Positions 14,790-18,110 of a stretch of DNA of 18,110 nucleotides are shown one piece after another (within the stretch, counting starts at the first letter, position 1; each line of letters begins with the position of its first letter). The notes beneath the pieces were generated by a model that saw only the letters and a program-made list of their open reading frames with translations, made no database searches and had not been told where the DNA came from. The translations under genes and the position numbers were made by a program. Source of the stretch: Pyrinomonadaceae bacterium (GTDB lineage: Bacteria; Acidobacteriota; Blastocatellia; Pyrinomonadales; Pyrinomonadaceae); assembly GCA_013812565.1 (NCBI GenBank), contig JACCTF010000665.1:1-18110 (forward strand), written 5' to 3'.

Positions 14790-16181
14790 ATGGATCACTC
14801 AAATTGCGGATGCTCACGTCGCCAGATGATTCGCTCATTGGTCGGCGGCTCGCTGCTGCTGCCCGGGATTCTCAATCATCTGCTCGCTGCGGATGCAAGC
14901 GCACAGACCTCCGACAATCCGTTAGCGCCGAAGCAGTCGCACTTCCCAGCCAAAGCCAAACGGGTGATCTTCCTTTATATGTCCGGCGGCGTCTCACACG
15001 TTGACTCCTTTGACCCAAAGCCAAAACTTATTGCGGATCACGGCAAGACTGTGAAGGTAGCGAAGGGCGACAAGTATCTGACGCGCCCCCACTGGGAGTT
15101 TAAGCCGCGTGGAAAATCCGGCACCGAGGTCAGCGAACTGTTTCCGCATATCGCTGAGTGCGTCGATGACATCTGCGTGATTCGTTCGATGAAGAACGAT
15201 CACGGCGACCACTTCGAAGCGACGCTCGGCATACATACCGGCTCCGTGACCTTCAATCGTCCGAGCCTCGGTTCCTGGGTGAGTTACGGCTTGGGTACGG
15301 TGAACCAGAACTTGCCCGCCTTCGTCGTCCTCGCACCAGAGTTGCCGTATGCCGGAAGCCAGGTGTGGGGATCAGATTTCCTGCCCGCCTTTCACCAGGG
15401 AACGCGGATCGTTCCCGGCCCGGAGCCGATCCCGAACATGACACGCCGCACCGCCTCTCCTGAACTACAAGAGATGGAACTCGGACTCTTAGATTTCTTC
15501 AACCGCAAACACATCGAGAAGCGGGAAGTCGACCCCCTCTTGGCCGCTCGCATCAAGTCGTTCGAGACGGCCTATGGTATGCAGCGCGAAGCCCCCGAAG
15601 CCTTTGATCTATCGAAGGAGACGGACGCCACGCTCAAGCTGTATGGCCTGGAGCGCGGCAGCACGAAGGGTTTCGCTTGGCAGTGCCTGGTCGCACGTCG
15701 GTTGGCGGAGCGGGGCGTGAGGTTTATCGAATTGATTGATAGCGGGGCATCAAAGAACTGGGACGCGCACGGCGATATTCAAACCCACCTGCCCTTAGCC
15801 CAGAATGTTGACCAGCCAATCGCCGGACTTTTGAAAGATCTGAAATCGCGCGGGATGTTAGAGGATACATTGGTTGTCTGGACCACGGAATTTGGCCGCA
15901 CGCCGTTTAACGACAAATCGACTGCGAAAGGGCGTGAGCACCATGCCAAAGTTTATAGTTCGTGGCTTGCAGGGGGCGGCGTCAAAGGCGGAATCACTTA
16001 TGGATCAAGTGATGACTACGGCATTGATGTCGCAGATAATTTGGTTCACCTCCACGACTTCCACGCAACCATCCTGCATCTCTTGGGAATGGATCATACG
16101 CGACTCACCTTCCGTCACGCCGGGCGAGATTTCCGCTTGACGGATGTTCACGGCAACGTGGTCAAAGCCATCTTAGCTTGA
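14790..16181 (+). CDS. DUF1501 domain protein, Tat-exported
   Basis: A 463-residue protein that begins MDHSNCGCSRRQMIRSLVGG, a twin-arginine signal (SRRQMIR at 9-15), followed by a hydrophobic stretch and the cleavage-like ADASAQ near 34-39. It would therefore be folded in the cytoplasm and exported by Tat. The mature part has the DUF1501 marks: VIFLYMSGGVSHVDSFDPKP at about 59-78, WTTEFGRTPF, and the C-terminal HDFHATILHLLGMD and HAGRDFRLTDVHG. DUF1501 belongs to the alkaline phosphatase/sulfatase-like superfamily, but the substrate is not known. The frame is open upstream to 14742, but CGGAG 9 nt before ATG 14790 and the placement of the Tat motif favour this start. It pairs with the DUF1553 gene upstream, the usual arrangement. 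Confidence 0.93.
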   Translation: MDHSNCGCSRRQMIRSLVGGSLLLPGILNHLLAADASAQTSDNPLAPKQSHFPAKAKRVIFLYMSGGVSHVDSFDPKPKLIADHGKTVKVAKGDKYLTRPHWEFKPRGKSGTEVSELFPHIAECVDDICVIRSMKNDHGDHFEATLGIHTGSVTFNRPSLGSWVSYGLGTVNQNLPAFVVLAPELPYAGSQVWGSDFLPAFHQGTRIVPGPEPIPNMTRRTASPELQEMELGLLDFFNRKHIEKREVDPLLAARIKSFETAYGMQREAPEAFDLSKETDATLKLYGLERGSTKGFAWQCLVARRLAERGVRFIELIDSGASKNWDAHGDIQTHLPLAQNVDQPIAGLLKDLKSRGMLEDTLVVWTTEFGRTPFNDKSTAKGREHHAKVYSSWLAGGGVKGGITYGSSDDYGIDVADNLVHLHDFHATILHLLGMDHTRLTFRHAGRDFRLTDVHGNVVKAILA

Positions 16182-16198
16182 GGCTTTGTTGGGTTTCT

Positions 16199-16204
16199 TA
16201 AGGA
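16199..16204 (+). promoter_or_regulatory. Ribosome-binding site favouring the GTG start of the antitoxin
   Basis: TAAGGA at 16199-16204 is 6 nt before the GTG at 16211 and 15 nt before the ATG at 16220, so the GTG is the better start. Confidence 0.5.
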
Positions 16205-16210
16205 TAATGG

Positions 16211-16417
16211 GTGCCGAGTATGAGACAGATCGAATTGCAGTATGTCATGAACCAAGCCGGGGAGAAGACCGCGGTAATTCTACCGATTACTGAATTTAAA
16301 GAGTTGCTCGAAGACCTCGAAGACCTCGCGGCCATTGCAGAGCGACGTGCGGAATCTACCATCTCACATGACGAGGTGGTTGCCGAGTTAAAGCGGGATG
16401 GACTCATACCGAGTTGA
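16211..16417 (+). CDS. Type II antitoxin, Phd/YefM-like
   Basis: A 68-residue acidic protein that fits a type II antitoxin. It has a short beta-helix N-terminal part (RQIELQYVMNQAGEKTAVIL), the block PITEFKELLEDLEDLAAIAERR typical of Phd/YefM-like antitoxins, and a C-terminal toxin-binding tail TISHDEVVAELKRDGL. The antitoxin would neutralise the toxin and repress its own promoter. The start could be GTG 16211 (better Shine-Dalgarno) or ATG 16220. It begins only 29 bp after the DUF1501 stop, so read-through from that operon is possible. It overlaps the toxin gene by 20 bp. The exact antitoxin family is uncertain. Confidence 0.8.
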   Translation: MPSMRQIELQYVMNQAGEKTAVILPITEFKELLEDLEDLAAIAERRAESTISHDEVVAELKRDGLIPS

Positions 16418-16661
16418 GTGGAAACGTTCAGCTGTTAAGGAACTAAAAGCGCTGTCTAAAGAGATGGCCGGGCGCATCCTGCGGGCGGTTGAAGAACTAC
16501 CTGTCAATCCATACCCTGTCGGCGCGCGCAAGCTGGTTGGCTCAGAGCGCACCTACCGCATACGTGAAGGTGATTACCGCGTCATCTACACGGTTGCCGC
16601 TTCGACGCTCATCATAGAAGTCATCCGCGTTGGACATCGTAAAGAAGTGTACGACCGGTAG
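16398..16661 (+). CDS. Type II toxin, RelE/ParE family
   Basis: An 87-residue basic protein of the RelE/ParE superfamily. It has the opening strand and helix YRVEWKRSAVKELKALSKEM, the helix ILRAVEELPVNPYPVG, then the core ARKLVGSERTYRIREGDYRVIYTV and the closing strand IEVIRVGHRKEVYDR. The basic and aromatic residues used for mRNA cleavage by RelE-type toxins (Arg in YRIREGDYRV, and the RVGHRKEVY end) are present, so mRNA interferase activity on the ribosome is more likely than gyrase poisoning, but this is inference. Its ATG at 16398 lies inside the antitoxin gene, giving translational coupling. No downstream partner is seen. Confidence 0.88.
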   Translation: MDSYRVEWKRSAVKELKALSKEMAGRILRAVEELPVNPYPVGARKLVGSERTYRIREGDYRVIYTVAASTLIIEVIRVGHRKEVYDR

Positions 16662-16699
16662 ATGAATAATCTGTCGCAGGCGATCACATCCGGCTTTGC

Positions 16700-16764
16700 T
16701 TTCAAACTGACCAAGAGGTTTGAGCAGAGAAGTATGATTCACCGGCTGACGTGATAGTTTGAAA
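16700..16764 (+). repeat. Widely spaced 9-bp inverted repeat before the esterase gene
   Basis: TTTCAAACT (16700-16708) and AGTTTGAAA (16756-16764) are perfect reverse complements 47 nt apart, in the 135-bp gap between the toxin and the esterase gene. This could be a spaced operator or chance. No clear promoter boxes were found in the gap. Confidence 0.3.
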
Positions 16765-16796
16765 TGAAACCCGCCGCCTAAAGGAAGAATCAAGAG

Positions 16797-18017
16797 ATGC
16801 TCTTTCGCGCCGCCCTGTTGTTAATCTTGGTCTCATGCCTTGTCTCCATTAAGGTCATCTCGGCACAGGAACCATCACTCACTCCTAAAACATTAGGTGC
16901 GGCGCTGGCAAGTAAACCGCTCGGCAACGATGCGGGCCGTATCGCCGAACAAGTGCGCTCGTGGTTCGGCAAGGAAGACTTGGTTAAGGGAGCGAGGCCG
17001 AAGGTGGATGGATTAAACGTTGCGTGGGCCATCGAAGTTCCAGGTGCTGCGAGCGCGCCGCAAGTGGTGTCTGAAGATGGCGCGTTTCGCTTGCCGCTCA
17101 CGCGCATCGGAGAAACAAACGTTTACGCTGCGGTCGCTGAATTAACCGACGGTACGGCAATGCGGTGGGCCTATGATACGGAAGGCAAGCGGTTCGGCGG
17201 CGGAAATCTTGAGGTCTACTGGATCGGCCCTGATGGTATCGAGCATGCGGGCGTGCCGAAGGGCAAGCTCACTGGGCAGCCGGTGTGGCGAAGCAAAATC
17301 TTTCCTGACACGGAGCGTGATTGGTGGGTCTATGTCCCGGCACAATATAAGCCGGAGAGCCCGGCCTGCGTGATGGTCTTTCAAGACGGCGGCGGCATGA
17401 AGAACTACGTGCCCGTGGTTTTCGACAACTTGATTCACAAAGGTGAGATGCCCGTCACGATTGGGGTATTTATCAATCCCGGCTCAAAGTCGGCGGCAGA
17501 TGCAAGGGCAACGAACCGCAGCTTTGAGTACGATACGGTCTCAGATAAATACGCACGCTTTCTGCTTGAAGAGATACTGCCGGAAGTCGAGAAGACGGTG
17601 CGGCTGCGCCGCGACGGTGCCAGTCGTGCGATTGCCGGAATCAGCAGCGGCGGCATCTGCGCGTGGACCGCCGCTTGGCAGCGCCCGACAGAGTTCAGCA
17701 AAGTGATGTCATGGGTCGGGAGTTTTACGAACATTGCGAGCGGCGCTTCCTTGCGCGAAGGCGGTCACAACTACCCGGCGCTGATCCGTAAAACAGAGCG
17801 CAAGCCAATCCGCGTATTTCTACAAGACGGCGCAAACGATCTTGACAATCAACATGGGAATTGGCCGCTCGCGAACCAAGAGATGGCAAAGTCGCTCGCG
17901 TTCAAGGGCTATGATTACAAGTTTGTTTACGGTCAGGGTTTTCACAGTCATCAGCATGGCCGCGCGATCCTGCCCGATACGTTGCGCTGGCTCTGGCGCG
18001 ATTACAAACCCTCATAG
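16797..18017 (+). CDS. Secreted esterase, enterochelin esterase/esterase D type
   Basis: A 406-residue alpha/beta-hydrolase with an N-terminal signal sequence (residues 4-21). Cleavage by signal peptidase I after VISA (residue 23) is possible; the early block LVSC at 11-14 also resembles a lipobox, so a lipoprotein cannot be excluded. Residues about 70-145 form a beta-rich N-terminal domain, as in Fes-like and feruloyl esterases. The catalytic domain runs from about 160: FPDTERDWWVYVPAQY, VMVFQDGGG, then the nucleophile elbow GISSGG with Ser283, a probable acid in DGANDLD (Asp347 or Asp349), and a His in GFHSHQHG near 383-387. Relatives cleave siderophore, feruloyl or other acyl esters; the substrate here is unknown. 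AGGAAG 9 nt upstream supports the ATG. It stands after the toxin-antitoxin pair and is probably separately transcribed. Confidence 0.88.
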   Translation: MLFRAALLLILVSCLVSIKVISAQEPSLTPKTLGAALASKPLGNDAGRIAEQVRSWFGKEDLVKGARPKVDGLNVAWAIEVPGAASAPQVVSEDGAFRLPLTRIGETNVYAAVAELTDGTAMRWAYDTEGKRFGGGNLEVYWIGPDGIEHAGVPKGKLTGQPVWRSKIFPDTERDWWVYVPAQYKPESPACVMVFQDGGGMKNYVPVVFDNLIHKGEMPVTIGVFINPGSKSAADARATNRSFEYDTVSDKYARFLLEEILPEVEKTVRLRRDGASRAIAGISSGGICAWTAAWQRPTEFSKVMSWVGSFTNIASGASLREGGHNYPALIRKTERKPIRVFLQDGANDLDNQHGNWPLANQEMAKSLAFKGYDYKFVYGQGFHSHQHGRAILPDTLRWLWRDYKPS

Positions 18018-18034
18018 TTCATAGTGCCGCTTTG

Positions 18035-18069
18035 AGGCGGAAGGTGCGCGACAGTGAGAGATTCCGCCT
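18035..18069 (+). terminator. Hairpin after the esterase gene
   Basis: AGGCGGAA (18035-18042) and TTCCGCCT (18062-18069) pair perfectly over 8 bp with a 19-nt loop, 18 bp after the stop codon. No T-tract follows, so it is a weak terminator candidate or an mRNA-end stabiliser. Confidence 0.4.
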
Positions 18070-18091
18070 GAAGGCTTCGACTACGAACATC

Positions 18092-18110
18092 CACAGAGGT
18101 TGAACAGAGA
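18092..18110 (+). repeat. Possible start of another CACAGAGG-type repeat at the window edge
   Basis: The last 19 bases, beginning CACAGAGG and ending ACAGAGA, resemble the CACAG-rich units of the inverted repeat at 14650-14763. The match is short and the window ends here, so it cannot be followed. Confidence 0.3.

Noticed and set aside
16690..16764. Possible pseudoknot or operator array before the esterase gene
   Set aside because: ATCAC/GTGAT and TTTCAAACT/AGTTTGAAA are complementary but not nested and widely spaced; only the 9-bp repeat was kept, at low confidence.

Overview
The window reads as a chromosomal piece of a moderately GC-rich, free-living bacterium. The best guess for the source is Acidobacteriota, perhaps class Blastocatellia. 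This rests on three things: a secreted pair with Planctomycete-type cytochrome (PSCyt1), DUF1549/DUF1553 and DUF1501 domains; a PrkA/YeaH/SpoVR cluster; and short intergenic repeats of the CAGGAGTCAG and CACAGAGGCACAG kinds. The phylum is an inference and was not tested. No rRNA, tRNA, CRISPR array, insertion sequence or phage gene was seen.

Layout. (1) Positions 1-3360 hold information-processing genes: alaS (minus strand, C-terminal part cut off by the window edge), recX (minus strand, just upstream of alaS) and, divergently, truB (plus strand). (2) Positions 3361-9635 hold a stress or starvation cluster on the plus strand. A possible promoter and a structured leader precede prkA. A stand-alone NusG-like KOW protein and an alpha/beta-hydrolase follow, and then yeaH (DUF444, von Willebrand A) and spoVR. 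prkA, yeaH and spoVR are a widely conserved trio; the KOW gene and the hydrolase gene sit inside it. (3) Positions 9825-11535 hold a second run: a short-chain dehydrogenase that lacks the usual catalytic serine, an SRPBCC (START-like) protein, and two small membrane proteins, closed by a strong terminator hairpin. (4) Positions 11823-16181 hold a two-gene export unit: a large PSCyt1-PSCyt1-DUF1549-DUF1553 protein with three CxxCH sites, and a Tat-exported DUF1501 protein. A large dispersed-type inverted repeat lies between them. (5) Positions 16211-16661 hold a small type II toxin-antitoxin pair (Phd/YefM-like antitoxin, RelE/ParE-like toxin). (6) Positions 16797-18017 hold a secreted esterase of the enterochelin-esterase/esterase D type.

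How they may work together. PrkA (AAA+ kinase/protease-like ATPase), YeaH (MIDAS protein) and SpoVR are thought to act as one stress-responsive module. The interposed KOW protein and hydrolase are candidate accessory parts of this lineage's version. The DUF1553/DUF1501 pair acts outside the cytoplasm with haem-binding subdomains; its substrate is unknown. The most unusual points are the lone KOW domain inside the prkA cluster, the nested hairpin leader before prkA, a possible pseudoknot before the dehydrogenase gene, and the Ser-to-Gly change in that dehydrogenase.
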